Made by a program: the position numbers and the translations under genes | The notes under the pieces: generated by a model | The model's input: only the letters and a program-made list of their open reading frames with translations | The model's database searches: none | What the model was told of the DNA's origin: nothing | Shown: positions 48,258 to 57,151 of the stretch, in pieces | How the letters are laid out: every line of letters begins with the position of its first letter | Numbering within the stretch: position 1 is the stretch's first letter | Source of the DNA: Shinella kummerowiae | Lineage (GTDB): Bacteria; Pseudomonadota; Alphaproteobacteria; Rhizobiales; Rhizobiaceae | Direction: 5' to 3' | DNA: 64,000 bases | Assembly (NCBI RefSeq): GCF_009827055.1 | Contig: NZ_WUMK01000001.1 | Coordinates: 868,001-932,000 of the forward strand

Positions 48258-48548
48258 TGCGGCCTCAACTTGCGTTCTGTCTAGTCGGCATTACTCGGGC
48301 GCGGCGGCGCTTGGAAATGAGGTGCTTCGTCGCAGCGCAGCATTCTGTCGCAGTGCGATAGGACATTTATGACTGTTCGAGGCCACAAATTTGAACTAGC
48401 GCAATTCCATCGGTTGCCAAGCGGGTCGAGGGCCGAACCTATCGGTCTACGAACCTCCATGGCGTTCGAACGTTCAAGCCAATTCTTGATATTGCACGCC
48501 GAATAGTCAACACTCGAAAGACATGGCGCACATCGCTCGGAGAAATTC
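48258..48548. other. Divergent promoter region of cyoA and the MFS gene
   Basis: A 291-bp region with no convincing gene. Overlapping 8-bp palindromes GTTCGAAC and GAACGTTC (48464-48475) are the only symmetry noticed and have no assigned regulator. Oxygen-responsive control of cyo would be expected, but no clear Fnr-type site was found. Confidence 0.35.
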
Positions 48549-49874
48549 ATGAGTTCGGTCGCTAATCCATCGTCCTCCGGTCTCGAACGAGACGCCCGTC
48601 GCATGCATGACGACGACAAGCCGCTGTCGCCAGGCAGCGTCGCCATCGGCGTGGTGATCGGCCGGACCTCGGAGTTCTTTGACTTCTTCGTCTACGGCCT
48701 CGGCTCCATCCTGGTCTTCCCGAAGCTCATCTTCCCCTTCGCGCCCAATGCGGTCGCGGCGACGCTGATGTCGTTTGCGCTGTTTCCCCTCGCCTTCCTG
48801 GCGCGTCCGGTCGGCTCCTTCGTCTTCATGTGGATCGACCGCAACTATGGCCGCGGCACGAAGCTGACGGTCGCCCTCGTCATCCTCGGCGGCTCAACCG
48901 CGTCGATCGCCTTCCTGCCGGGGTATGAAACGCTCGGATACTGGGCCGTTGCTTTGCTGGCACTCTTCCGGCTGGGTCAAGGTTTTGCGCTTGGCGGCGC
49001 CTGGGACGGCCTCGCCTCGCTCCTGAACCTCAGCGCACCGGAAAACCGCCGTGGCTGGTATGCGATGATCCCGCAGCTTGGCGCGCCGATCGGCTTTGCG
49101 CTGGCCAGCATTCTCTTCGGCTACATGGTCAGCAGCCTCTCCGAGGCCGATTTCCTCGCCTGGGGCTGGCGTTATCCGTTCTTCGTCGCCTTCGCGATCA
49201 ACGTTGTGGCGCTCTTTGCGCGCCTGCGCATCGTCGCCAGCAAGGAGTTCGGCGCGGCGATGGAGGCGCAGGAACTGCAGGCGCGGCCGATCTTCGAGAT
49301 GCTCAGCAAACACAGCATGGACGTGGTGCTCGGCGCCTTCGTGCCGCTCGCAAGCTTCGCGATGTTTCACCTCGTCACGATCTTTCCGCTGAGCTGGATC
49401 ACGCTTTTCGGCGGCCAGTCGGCGGCGCAATTCCTCTGGGTGCAGGTTGCGGGTGCCGCACTTGGCGCGGTCGGCATCGTGCTGTCCGGCTTCATCGCCG
49501 ACCGCATCGGCCGGCGCAACGAATTGATGCTCGGCGCGATCCTGATCGCGATCTTCTCGTTCTCCGCGCCCTTCCTGCTTGATTCGGGCGGCAAGGGGCA
49601 GGACGCCTATATCCTGATCGGCTTCTTCATCCTCGGCCTGACCTTTGGTCAGTCGTCCGGTGCCGTATCGTCGCGCTTCACACAATACTACCGCTATACC
49701 GGTGCGGCCCTCACCTCAGACCTCGCCTGGCTGCTGGGTGCGGGTTTTGCACCGCTCGTGGCCCTCGGTCTCGCCAGCAGCTTCGGCATCATCTTCATCG
49801 GCGGCTACCTGATCTCCGGTGCGATCTGCACGATTGCGGCATTGACGCTGACAAGGACGCTGGACCAGCATTAA
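48549..49874 (+). CDS. MFS permease, metabolite:H+ symporter type
   Basis: A 441-residue major facilitator with about twelve membrane helices of the MHS (citrate/alpha-ketoglutarate/betaine) type. It has EFFDFFVYGLGSILVFPK in helix 1, FLARPVGSFVFMWIDRNYGR and RLGQGFALGGAWDG, and FIADRIGRRNELM between helices 8 and 9. It probably imports an organic acid or osmolyte with protons. The substrate is unassigned and no catabolic genes adjoin it. The start has CGGAGAA upstream. Confidence 0.87.
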   Translation: MSSVANPSSSGLERDARRMHDDDKPLSPGSVAIGVVIGRTSEFFDFFVYGLGSILVFPKLIFPFAPNAVAATLMSFALFPLAFLARPVGSFVFMWIDRNYGRGTKLTVALVILGGSTASIAFLPGYETLGYWAVALLALFRLGQGFALGGAWDGLASLLNLSAPENRRGWYAMIPQLGAPIGFALASILFGYMVSSLSEADFLAWGWRYPFFVAFAINVVALFARLRIVASKEFGAAMEAQELQARPIFEMLSKHSMDVVLGAFVPLASFAMFHLVTIFPLSWITLFGGQSAAQFLWVQVAGAALGAVGIVLSGFIADRIGRRNELMLGAILIAIFSFSAPFLLDSGGKGQDAYILIGFFILGLTFGQSSGAVSSRFTQYYRYTGAALTSDLAWLLGAGFAPLVALGLASSFGIIFIGGYLISGAICTIAALTLTRTLDQH

Positions 49875-49907
49875 AGCCGTCGGCGGACGCGCGCCGGGCG
49901 GCGATGA

Positions 49908-50591
49908 TCAATCGGCCGGCTTTTGCAGCGCCGCCACATACATCGGGCAGCGCAGGGTGAAGCCGATCGCCTCATAGAGCGCGACCGCGGCGACGTTGCT
50001 GGCATAGGCGTGCAGGTAGGGCCTGTCTCCGGCTTCGATGATCCGGGCGGCGACATGCAGCGAAAGACGACGGGCATAGCCCCTGCCCCGGTGGTCGGGA
50101 TGGGTGCAGACCCCGCTCAGTTCCGTATAGCCCGGCTGCTTCATGCGCTCGCCCGCCATGGCGACGAGCCGACCGCCCTCGCGCACGCCCCAGAAGCGCC
50201 CGAGATCGAGAGACCGCAGGGAAAAAGGGCCGGGCTTCGTCAAAGTCGCAAGCGCCAGCATTTCCTCGGCATCGGCTATCCCCAGCGGAACGATGGCATC
50301 ATCCGGCAACGGGGAAGGAACGGCGGCTGCGATCATCTGGACGGCCGGCGCGGCGGTCAGCACCGCGAAACCGGCCGGCGCGACGACCGGATCGGCCTGC
50401 AGGAAGAGCAAGGTCTCGCCTTGGGATGCCAGTTCGGCAAGGTCGGCAATAGCCTGCGGATCGTCGTTCGAGGAAGCCGCGAACGGCAGGATCCCGGGCT
50501 GATAGCGGCGGGCGCGGCCGTCTCCCGCGGCGAGTGCTGCATGCCGGGTGGTGAGCGCACTCCAGATCGGCCTGTCGAGAAGCATGGTCAT
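49908..50591 (-). CDS. GNAT-family acetyltransferase
   Basis: A 227-residue protein with a C-terminal GNAT domain: TELSGVCTHPDHRGRGYARRL (acetyl-CoA loop, here quoted beyond its RGRGYA core) and the late NVAAVALYEAIGF. The N-terminal half is divergent, as in FR47-like proteins. Its ATG overlaps the stop of the marR-type gene (ATGA), so it is coupled and likely controlled by it. The acetylated substrate is unknown. A long in-frame extension to 51236 crosses the regulator gene and is not real. Confidence 0.85.
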   Translation of the reverse strand: MTMLLDRPIWSALTTRHAALAAGDGRARRYQPGILPFAASSNDDPQAIADLAELASQGETLLFLQADPVVAPAGFAVLTAAPAVQMIAAAVPSPLPDDAIVPLGIADAEEMLALATLTKPGPFSLRSLDLGRFWGVREGGRLVAMAGERMKQPGYTELSGVCTHPDHRGRGYARRLSLHVAARIIEAGDRPYLHAYASNVAAVALYEAIGFTLRCPMYVAALQKPAD

Positions 50592-51091
50592 GGCTGCTGT
50601 CCTTCCAGCGCCCGGGCACGGCGATCGAGCGGCGCCTCGGCGAGGGCGTCTTCCAGTTGATCGAGTTGGTCTATCAGGCTGCCGCCGAGCGGTTCGCAAA
50701 CGTTCCGGACGGCCGCCTCGATGAGCGGCCAGATATCCTGTTTCGAGCGGGCGATCAGCGCCTGCCCCTCCTCCGTCAGCGCCAGGCGCCTGATGCGCTG
50801 GTCGCCCGTTTCCTTGCGCGCTGTCAGGTATCCCGCTTCCGCGAGCAGGCCGGCCATGCGGGTCACGCCCGGCTGGGTTATGCCGAGCGTTTCCGCCAAC
50901 TCCCCCACCGAAAGCGGTCCGACGCGGTCGATCGCGGCAAGAAGAGGATACTGACCCGCCTGCAGCGGCGCATCCATGCGCTCCATGATGCGCTGCGTTT
51001 CCGCCTGCACCTGTTCGCCGATGCGGCGCAGCCGCGTGCCAAGGCACAGGTAACCGAGGGCACGAACGATATCTTCCGGCATAGCATCCAT
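50588..51091 (-). CDS. MarR-family transcriptional regulator
   Basis: A 167-residue winged-helix regulator. The HTH is LSVGELAETLGITQPGVTRMAGLL and the wing ARKETGDQRIRRLALTEEG (both quoted in part). It forms an operon with the GNAT gene and has a perfect 16-bp palindrome 9 bp upstream of its start, the usual autoregulatory arrangement. Confidence 0.9.
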   Translation of the reverse strand: MDAMPEDIVRALGYLCLGTRLRRIGEQVQAETQRIMERMDAPLQAGQYPLLAAIDRVGPLSVGELAETLGITQPGVTRMAGLLAEAGYLTARKETGDQRIRRLALTEEGQALIARSKQDIWPLIEAAVRNVCEPLGGSLIDQLDQLEDALAEAPLDRRARALEGQQP

Positions 51092-51099
51092 TCCACGTT

Positions 51100-51115
51100 A
51101 TATAACGCGTTATAT
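51100..51115. promoter_or_regulatory. Palindromic operator of the marR-GNAT operon
   Basis: ATATAACGCGTTATAT is a perfect 16-bp palindrome within a TA-rich tract just upstream of the marR-type start. It matches the size and style of MarR operators and probably covers the promoter. Confidence 0.7.
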
Positions 51116-51215
51116 TAATCGGCGCACGACCTGTCAAGGAGCAGGGAGGCCTTGACCCGCGCGATGAGCCACCGCATGCATGGCCTCCGGTCAGGAGCAA
51201 ACGAGGCAGCGAGAT

Positions 51216-51638
51216 ATGGACACGAAAATCTATCACAATCCGGCATGCGGCACCTCGCGCAACACGCTCGCGATGATCCGCAACGCCGGGATCGAACCGG
51301 TCGTCATCGATTATCTGTCCTCACCGCCCACAAAGGACACATTGAAGGCGATGATCGGCGAAGCCGGCCTTTCGGTACGCCAAGCGCTTCGTGAGAAGGA
51401 CACGCCCTATGCGGAACTCGGGCTTGCCGATCTATCGCTGACGGACGATGCCCTGCTCGACCACATGCTCGCGCATCCCATCCTCATCAATCGCCCCTTC
51501 GTGGTGACACCGCTTGGAACCCGGCTTTGCCGGCCTTCCGAAGCCGTGCTGGACATCTTGCCAGAGACCCACAGAGGGCCCTTCGCGAAGGAAGATGGAC
51601 AGGTGGTCATCGGCGCCGACGGCAAGCGCATCGGCTGA
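51216..51638 (+). CDS. arsC: Glutaredoxin-type arsenate reductase
   Basis: A 140-residue ArsC-family protein. Catalytic Cys11 is in NPACGTSRNT, with the later family residues LREKDTPYAELGL and HPILINRPFVVTPLGTRLCRPSE (in part; Arg sites for arsenate binding). It reduces arsenate to arsenite with glutathione and glutaredoxin. No arsenite efflux or ArsR gene is adjacent, so it may be a housekeeping paralogue (ArsC/Spx-like). The start at 51216 fits the family N-terminus. Confidence 0.88.
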   Translation: MDTKIYHNPACGTSRNTLAMIRNAGIEPVVIDYLSSPPTKDTLKAMIGEAGLSVRQALREKDTPYAELGLADLSLTDDALLDHMLAHPILINRPFVVTPLGTRLCRPSEAVLDILPETHRGPFAKEDGQVVIGADGKRIG

Positions 51639-51679
51639 CAGGGCCGTCCAGACCACTCAACGCCGATGCGACGCCGCAA

Positions 51680-52777
51680 CTACCCCGCCCATCCGAAGGC
51701 GGCCCGCAATGCCGCCTCGCTTTCGCGTGCAAAACGCAGCGCCATCAGGCGGCCGCGTGTGGCGTCACGCGGCGGCAAGGGGTCGGCGAGACGCTCCGCC
51801 ACCCGGTCGGCCGTCGTCGCGACATGCAGGATGTTTTCCACGATACAGAGACGATGCGCCAGCGACCCGTAGCGCACGACGACGGGAATGCCCAATTGCG
51901 CCGCGCGCCCGAGAATGCCCGAAGCGTGATCGCCGGCCGGCGGATAAAGGCACCAGACCGCATCGCTCGCCGCGTAAGCCCCCAGCAATTCGCAGTCGGA
52001 AACCGCGCGATCGACAGCGACGCCGCCCGCCTCGCAGAAGGCGGCCGCATAATCCGCGACACCTGGTGCGACCTTGCCACAGGCAAGGAACTGGAAGCGC
52101 CGGCGCAAGTCGCACGAGCGTGTATAGGTATCGGCGAAGAGATCAAAACCCTTGCGGCGGCTCTGCGTGCCGATCGCCGTCACCACACCATATTCAGGCG
52201 GATGGCGCTCACGACGCAGGGTGTCGACAGCATCGCGTTCATCGCCGGTCAGGTCCCAAAGCTGGAAATCATAGATCCAGCCACTGGCAACGCTGGAAAA
52301 TGGCGGAAAAACACTGAAGGGAACGATCGTCAACGTCTGGCAGCGGGGCAAGCGCTTGAGCCATTGTAAGGCGAGCCGCTTGCAGCGCTCAACGGGTCGA
52401 CGGGACATCACAACCGGCATCGGACGGAGCAGCAATCCAGCGGTACGCCCGCCGGTCAGCGCCCGCAGCAGACTTGCCGCGAGATAGAGAACGAATGCTT
52501 CCTCTATCATAAGGAACAGAACGGGCGAGCGAGAGAAAAACAGATCGCGCAGGCGCGCCTTGCGCGCATCGAACAATTGCTCCATCACTCGAAGATAGGC
52601 CGGGCGGCGACCGGTTTGGGACCGTGAATAAACAAGGACGCGTCCGGCGGCATCGGCGGCATTTGCCGCTTGTACCGGCTGGCCCGCCCGGGTGGCGGAC
52701 TTCGCGCGTGTTTCAAGCCGCAGGTCCGAGCGCACAGCCGGACCCATTGCGGCTGGCATCTCCGAGCCCGCCTGCAT
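51680..52777 (-). CDS. Putative glycosyltransferase, GT4-like C-terminus
   Basis: A 365-residue protein whose C-terminal half resembles a retaining glycosyltransferase: AIGTQSRRKGFDLFADTYTR, then LLGAYAASDAVWCLYPPAGDHASGILGRAAQLGIPVVV (quoted in part), typical of the nucleotide-sugar site. The middle has one or two hydrophobic stretches (about 85-110). The start at 52777 has GGGAG 7 nt upstream; an in-frame ATG at 52918 is less likely. It stands alone, so the glycan is unknown. The family is suggested, not certain. Confidence 0.6.
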   Translation of the reverse strand: MQAGSEMPAAMGPAVRSDLRLETRAKSATRAGQPVQAANAADAAGRVLVYSRSQTGRRPAYLRVMEQLFDARKARLRDLFFSRSPVLFLMIEEAFVLYLAASLLRALTGGRTAGLLLRPMPVVMSRRPVERCKRLALQWLKRLPRCQTLTIVPFSVFPPFSSVASGWIYDFQLWDLTGDERDAVDTLRRERHPPEYGVVTAIGTQSRRKGFDLFADTYTRSCDLRRRFQFLACGKVAPGVADYAAAFCEAGGVAVDRAVSDCELLGAYAASDAVWCLYPPAGDHASGILGRAAQLGIPVVVRYGSLAHRLCIVENILHVATTADRVAERLADPLPPRDATRGRLMALRFARESEAALRAAFGWAG

Positions 52778-53114
52778 GATGTTCTCCCGACAATCACTGC
52801 AAAACCGCTTCCGGGCCGCCCCCGGCCCGAAAACAAAACGCCCCAGCCAGGTTGTTGCCCTGGCCTGCCATTCTCTGACGTCGAAGGCGTGCAGGCGAAC
52901 TGCACCACCAGGACACAACCTTATCGTTAATAATTTTACATTAATTTGCTATCGTCAAATTTCAAGGCGGATTTTACAACCATAGAGAAATGTCGGCGTG
53001 TGCCGCACTGGAACCGTGCCGCACGCTCCAGCCGACGTCCTCGCCCTTTGCTTGCCGCATGGCGTCCGAGCGTCCATAACAAAGGAAAACACCGCTCGCG
53101 CCCAGGGACGCAGG
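52778..53114. other. Divergent intergenic region, glycosyltransferase/LacI
   Basis: A 337-bp region without a credible gene. Its centre (52918-52975) is markedly AT-rich and carries a promoter-like pair on the minus strand. The part near the LacI gene is GC-rich with no clear operator. Confidence 0.45.
52930..52958 (-). promoter_or_regulatory. Candidate sigma-70 promoter of the glycosyltransferase gene
   Basis: TTGACG (52958-52953), a 17-nt spacer and AATTAT (52935-52930) on the minus strand lie about 150 bp upstream of the glycosyltransferase start in an AT-rich tract. Confidence 0.45.
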
Positions 53115-54131
53115 ATGAACCTCAAGGAATTTGCCAACCTCATCGGCCTGTCTCAGACGACGGTGAGCCGCGCGATGAGCGGTTATCCGGAGGTGAAGGC
53201 GGAGACGCGGGCGCGCGTGCTTGAGGCGGCCGAGCGGCTCGGTTACCGGCCGAACATCAGCGCCCAGCGGCTTGCAACCGGAAGGGCCGGCGCCATCGGC
53301 ATCGTCTTCCAGGGTGGCGGGCGCTTCGGGCCGCATTCCAGCGAATTCATGGGCGGGCTTTCGACATCCCTTCAGAAGGATGGCATCGACATCCTTGTCT
53401 CGACCGTCGAAACGCTGGAAGACGAGGAAGCCGCCTATCGCGGATTTGCCGCCAGCAAGCGGGTGGATGCGGTTATCCTGCACACGCCGGGCTGCGCCGA
53501 CCCGCGCATCGCCTTGTTGCAGTCGCTCGACCTGCCCTTCATCGTTCACGGGCGAAGCGAGGCGGCAAAACCGTTCGCCTATCTCGACATCGACAATTTC
53601 GGAGCGATCGAGACGGCCATCCAGCATCTTGCCGATCACGGTCATCGCCGTATCTCGCTGATCAACGGTGACACGAGCAGTACCTATGCCCATGACCGGG
53701 ACAACGGCTACCGCGCGACCTTGCAGGCTCACGGTATTGCGATGGATCCCGCGCTGATCGGCCAGGGCGAATTCACCGACGAGACCGGCTTCCGCCTGAT
53801 GCAATCCTTCCTCGCCCTCCCCGCGCCGCCGACGGCCGTCATCGCCGGCTCGATGATGTCGGCGCTCGGCGCGATGCGGGCGATCCGCGTCGCAGGTCTC
53901 AGGCTTGGGCAGGACGTGTCGCTTGTCGCCCACGACGACGTCTTTCCCTATCTCAGCCCTGAAAACCTCGTGCCGTCCGTCACCACGACGCAATCACCGA
54001 TCCGCGCAGCAGGCGAACGAATCGGTGAAATGACGTTGCGGCTGTTGCAGGGCGAACTGCCCGAAACCCTGCAGGAGGTTTGGGAGGTCGATTTCGTCAG
54101 ACGCGGTTCAACAGGCCCCGCTCCGAACTAG
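53115..54131 (+). CDS. LacI-family regulator, probably of thuAB
   Basis: A 338-residue LacI-type regulator with a canonical HTH (LKEFANLIGLSQTTVSRAMSGYPEV, in part) and a sugar-binding-like effector domain (GAIGIVFQ, HDRDNGYRATL, LVAHDDVFPYLSPENL). It converges on thuB, overlapping its end by 4 bp. A textbook LacI operator sits in front of thuA, making that operon its likely target. The start at 53115 gives the standard N-terminus; the frame open to 52998 adds a non-conserved stretch. Confidence 0.88.
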   Translation: MNLKEFANLIGLSQTTVSRAMSGYPEVKAETRARVLEAAERLGYRPNISAQRLATGRAGAIGIVFQGGGRFGPHSSEFMGGLSTSLQKDGIDILVSTVETLEDEEAAYRGFAASKRVDAVILHTPGCADPRIALLQSLDLPFIVHGRSEAAKPFAYLDIDNFGAIETAIQHLADHGHRRISLINGDTSSTYAHDRDNGYRATLQAHGIAMDPALIGQGEFTDETGFRLMQSFLALPAPPTAVIAGSMMSALGAMRAIRVAGLRLGQDVSLVAHDDVFPYLSPENLVPSVTTTQSPIRAAGERIGEMTLRLLQGELPETLQEVWEVDFVRRGSTGPAPN

Positions 54132-55171
54132 ACCTTCAGTTCCCGGCGCTCCTTCTCGGTCTCGATGGCGAGATCGAGGATCTTCTGAAGCTCGGCGGCG
54201 TGGCGGAACCCCGGCTCAACCTGTTCACCAGCGGTTACGGCGGCCGCAAAGCGCTGGTAATTGGTCGGCACGGTGCCGGCGTCGATCTCCCGCCAGACGG
54301 CCTTTTCGACATCCTCGCCGAGGCAACCGCGCAGGCTCGAGCCCTCCGTCGAATGGACCACTTCCAGCGCGCCCCTGTCGCCATGCATGCGCAGGCGCAG
54401 TTCGTTGAGATGGCCCGTCGCCCAGCGGCTCGAATGGATCACGCCGAGCGCGCCATTGGCGAAGTCGACGGTCATGGCGAAGCTGTCATTGGCGTCGAGA
54501 TCATATTCGCCGATGCGGTTGTCCGGCGCCTTGTCGAAGGCCTTCAGCCGCGCGAAGACGTGGTCCACGTCGCTTGCCGCTCCATAGCTGGCAAAATCGA
54601 GGATATGGATGCCGACATCGCCGAGAACACCGTTCGAGCCGTGCCGCGTCGAAAGGCGCCAGAGCCACTGGCTTTCGGTCGCCCAATTGCCCCAGGCCTT
54701 GGAGACGAGCCAGCTTTGCAGGTAGGACGCCTCGACATGGCGCACGTGGCCGATCTCGCCGGCCAGCACCATGTCGCGCGCCTTCTGCAAGGGGGCGACG
54801 TTGCGATAGGTGAGGTTCACCATGGTGACAAGGCCGGAGGCTTCAGCCGCCCGCGCCATCTCGTCCGCCTTGGCGTAGTTTTCCGCCAAGGGTTTTTCGC
54901 ACATGACGTGTTTGCCCGCGGCAAGCAATGCCAGCGTCGTCGGGTGATGTGCGCGGTCGGGCGTCACGTTGGTGGCCGCGTCAAAATCACCCCAGGCGAT
55001 GGCGTCCTCCAGCGACGTGAAGACGTTGGGGATGCCGTGCTGATCGGCAAAGGCTTTTGCGCGCAAGGGGTCGACGTCGACGGCCCCTACCAGTTCGACA
55101 CCATCGATCGCCGCGAAATGCTGGGCATGGTTGTTGGCCATGCCGCCGGTTCCAAGAATGAGAAGACGCAT
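54128..55171 (-). CDS. thuB: Gfo/Idh/MocA oxidoreductase, ThuB-like
   Basis: A 347-residue dehydrogenase with N-terminal Rossmann motif ILGTGGMANNHA, Lys in CEKPLAEN near residue 95 and catalytic stretch GDVGIHILDF near 185. In rhizobia ThuB acts with ThuA on trehalose and related disaccharides through 3-keto intermediates. It lies 8 bp after thuA. No thuEFGK-type transporter is adjacent, so the substrate may enter elsewhere. Confidence 0.82.
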   Translation of the reverse strand: MRLLILGTGGMANNHAQHFAAIDGVELVGAVDVDPLRAKAFADQHGIPNVFTSLEDAIAWGDFDAATNVTPDRAHHPTTLALLAAGKHVMCEKPLAENYAKADEMARAAEASGLVTMVNLTYRNVAPLQKARDMVLAGEIGHVRHVEASYLQSWLVSKAWGNWATESQWLWRLSTRHGSNGVLGDVGIHILDFASYGAASDVDHVFARLKAFDKAPDNRIGEYDLDANDSFAMTVDFANGALGVIHSSRWATGHLNELRLRMHGDRGALEVVHSTEGSSLRGCLGEDVEKAVWREIDAGTVPTNYQRFAAAVTAGEQVEPGFRHAAELQKILDLAIETEKERRELKV

Positions 55172-55179
55172 GGAGGGCC

Positions 55180-55965
55180 TCAGCGGTAACCGGCTTCGCC
55201 GGCTTCATGCAGTTTCGGACCCCGCTCTTCGATCGGCTCCAGCGCCAGTTCGACCGGCACGTTGGGCGCGTCGTGGATGGCCGCGTAGGTGCCCTGCGGG
55301 TTGAAGGCCCATTTCACGCCGTTGGCGAGCACCTTCTGGACAGTAGCGTCGTGATAGGTCGGGTAGGTCTCGTGGCCGGGGCGGAAGTAGAAGACATTGC
55401 CGGCGCCGCGGCGCCACGTCATGCCGGAGCGGAACACCTCGCCACCGGCAAACCAGGAGATGAACACCGTTTCCAGCGGCTCCGGCACGGAGAATTGCTC
55501 ACCGTACATTTCCTCGTTCTCCAGCACGAAATTCTCGCCGAGCCCCTCGGCAATCGGGTGGCGCGGGTTGATGACCCAGAGACGCTCGCGCTCGCCGGCC
55601 TCGCGCCATTTCAGCGCGCAGGGCGTGCCCATCAGGCGCTTGAAGATCTTGGAAAAGTGGCCGGAATGCAGGACGAGAAGGCCCATGCCTTCCCAGACGC
55701 GCCTGGCGACACGCTCCACCACCTCGTCGTTCACGGCGCCGTGGTCCTTGTGGCCCCACCAGACGAGCACATCCGTCTCGGCAAGGCGCGCCTCGGTCAG
55801 GCCATGCTCCGGCTCCTGCAGGGTGGCGGTTCCGGCCTTGATCGCCGGGTCCCTGTTCAGCGCATCCGCGATCGTGTTGTGCATGCCGTTCGGATAGATC
55901 GAGCGCACGATCTCGTTCGTCTGCTCGTGGATGTTCTCACCCCATACGATGGTGCGTATTGCCAT
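55180..55965 (-). CDS. thuA: ThuA-like keto-glycoside processing protein
   Basis: A 261-residue ThuA-domain protein with a class I glutamine-amidotransferase-like fold. Family stretches are [48 protein letters not shown] (in part) and [15 protein letters not shown]. It works with ThuB in trehalose or trehalulose use. First gene of a two-gene operon, with a LacI operator 23 bp upstream of its start. Confidence 0.85.
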   Translation of the reverse strand: MAIRTIVWGENIHEQTNEIVRSIYPNGMHNTIADALNRDPAIKAGTATLQEPEHGLTEARLAETDVLVWWGHKDHGAVNDEVVERVARRVWEGMGLLVLHSGHFSKIFKRLMGTPCALKWREAGERERLWVINPRHPIAEGLGENFVLENEEMYGEQFSVPEPLETVFISWFAGGEVFRSGMTWRRGAGNVFYFRPGHETYPTYHDATVQKVLANGVKWAFNPQGTYAAIHDAPNVPVELALEPIEERGPKLHEAGEAGYR

Positions 55966-55987
55966 GTGCCATTCCTCTAAAGCCGGA

Positions 55988-56007
55988 AATTGAAACCGCT
56001 TTCAATT
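55988..56007. promoter_or_regulatory. LacI-type operator upstream of thuA
   Basis: AATTGAAA-CCGC-TTTCAATT, with core GAAACCGCTTTC, is a classical LacI/GalR operator, 23 bp before thuA. The nearby LacI gene at 53115 is the obvious regulator. Confidence 0.8.
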
Positions 56008-56073
56008 CGACGGAATCGATAGAACCAGACCCGCTTCTTGGCAAGCGGGGGGCCTTTCGATTTCGGCTCTCTT

Positions 56074-56415
56074 TCAGTGGAATGTCGATTTGGAGAAAAG
56101 GTTCAGCACAAGAACGCCGGCAATGATCAGGCCGAGGCCGAGCATGGCGGCAGGATCGAGCTTCTGGCCGAAGGCGAAATAGCCGACGAGCGAGATCAGC
56201 ACGATGCCGAGACCGCTCCAGATCGCGTAGGCAATGCCGACCGGTACGTAACGCAGGCTCCACGACAGGAAGAAGAAAGCGATGGCGTAGCAGACGACCA
56301 TCGTGACGGTCGGCACGAGGCGCGTGAAATGCTGCGCAGCCTGCATGGCCGAGGTGCCGAGGACCTCGAAAACGATGGCGACGACGAGGACGGCATAGAC
56401 GGTGGTGAGGTTCAT
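56074..56415 (-). CDS. Small multidrug resistance (SMR) efflux protein
   Basis: A 113-residue four-helix membrane protein of the EmrE/SugE family. The essential membrane Glu is residue 17 (AIVFEVLGTSAMQ), followed by PVGIAYAIWSGLG. It exports cationic drugs or guanidinium-type compounds as a dimer, driven by protons. It is 40 bp downstream of the tetR-type gene and likely repressed by it. The start at 56415 fits the family; an in-frame ATG at 56433 adds six residues. Confidence 0.9.
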   Translation of the reverse strand: MNLTTVYAVLVVAIVFEVLGTSAMQAAQHFTRLVPTVTMVVCYAIAFFFLSWSLRYVPVGIAYAIWSGLGIVLISLVGYFAFGQKLDPAAMLGLGLIIAGVLVLNLFSKSTFH

Positions 56416-56455
56416 GGCAGTGCTCCGGCGCACCGGGGCGCCCCTTGTAACGAAG

Positions 56456-57016
56456 TCAGGATCGCGACAGCGTCAGCAACCGCTCCAGCATGGCGGCGCG
56501 CGCGGCGGAATCCATGGTCGGTGAACCGAGCAGGTCGGCGAGCCAGAGGCCATCCACGGCGTAACGCACGAGCATGGCATCAGGCGACGAATCCGTGCCG
56601 ACATTTTCGGCAAGATATCGCTCGACCCATTGTCGCCAGCGGTCGCGCAGGTGTGGCTCGGAAATCAGCGCGATGGTCAAAACTTTCCACTGCTCGCCGT
56701 CCTCCATGCCCTCGGGCTGGAAGAAGACCGAGACATAGGCGCGGGTGAAGCGCCCTTTCGGCTCCGGGTCGTCGCGCATCTTGTCGGAAATTGCCCGGTC
56801 GAGCTTTTCCGTGAGGTTGACGAACAGGCCGTCGAGTAGCGAGAGTTTGTTGGGAAAATGGTGCAGCAAGCCACCCTTGCTGACGCCCGCCGCCTGCGAC
56901 ACCGCGTCGAGCGTGACGCTGGCCGGCCCCTTCTCCAGTGACAGCTTGCCCGCGACCTCCAGCAATTGCTGGCGGACGGCTTCGGGGTGTTTTTTGCGAT
57001 GGTGTGCCTTGCTCAT
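56456..57016 (-). CDS. TetR-family transcriptional regulator
   Basis: A 186-residue TetR-type repressor with HTH VTLDAVSQAAGVSKGGLLHHFPNK (in part) in residues 33-56 and a TetR_C_6-like helical effector domain. It precedes the SMR gene. A dyad ACCGTC-TG-GACGGT lies inside its promoter spacer, 11 bp from the start, implying autorepression. The predicted transcription start coincides with the ATG, so the message may be leaderless. Confidence 0.9.
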   Translation of the reverse strand: MSKAHHRKKHPEAVRQQLLEVAGKLSLEKGPASVTLDAVSQAAGVSKGGLLHHFPNKLSLLDGLFVNLTEKLDRAISDKMRDDPEPKGRFTRAYVSVFFQPEGMEDGEQWKVLTIALISEPHLRDRWRQWVERYLAENVGTDSSPDAMLVRYAVDGLWLADLLGSPTMDSAARAAMLERLLTLSRS

Positions 57017-57021
57017 GACAA

Positions 57022-57050
57022 AACATACCGTCTGGACGGTTTTCTGTCAA
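57022..57050 (-). promoter_or_regulatory. tetR promoter with operator in the spacer
   Basis: On the minus strand TTGACA (57050-57045), 17 nt and TATGTT (57027-57022) form a near-consensus promoter. The dyad ACCGTC-TG-GACGGT (57027-57040) fills the spacer. The predicted start point is about 57016, the A of the ATG. Confidence 0.75.
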
Positions 57051-57151
57051 TCTGGCGGGCAAGCAGCGGTTTGCGCGCTTCGTCGCAGGCGAGTGGCCGG
57101 CATTGCCGGCCCGCCCGCAGCGCGCTAAGACCGGGAGAACGGGAAAAGCGC

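Noticed and set aside
49908-51236. A 442-residue fusion of regulator and acetyltransferase
   Set aside because: The upstream half of that frame is the shadow of the marR-type gene; the acetyltransferase has its own start at 50591 with an ATGA overlap.
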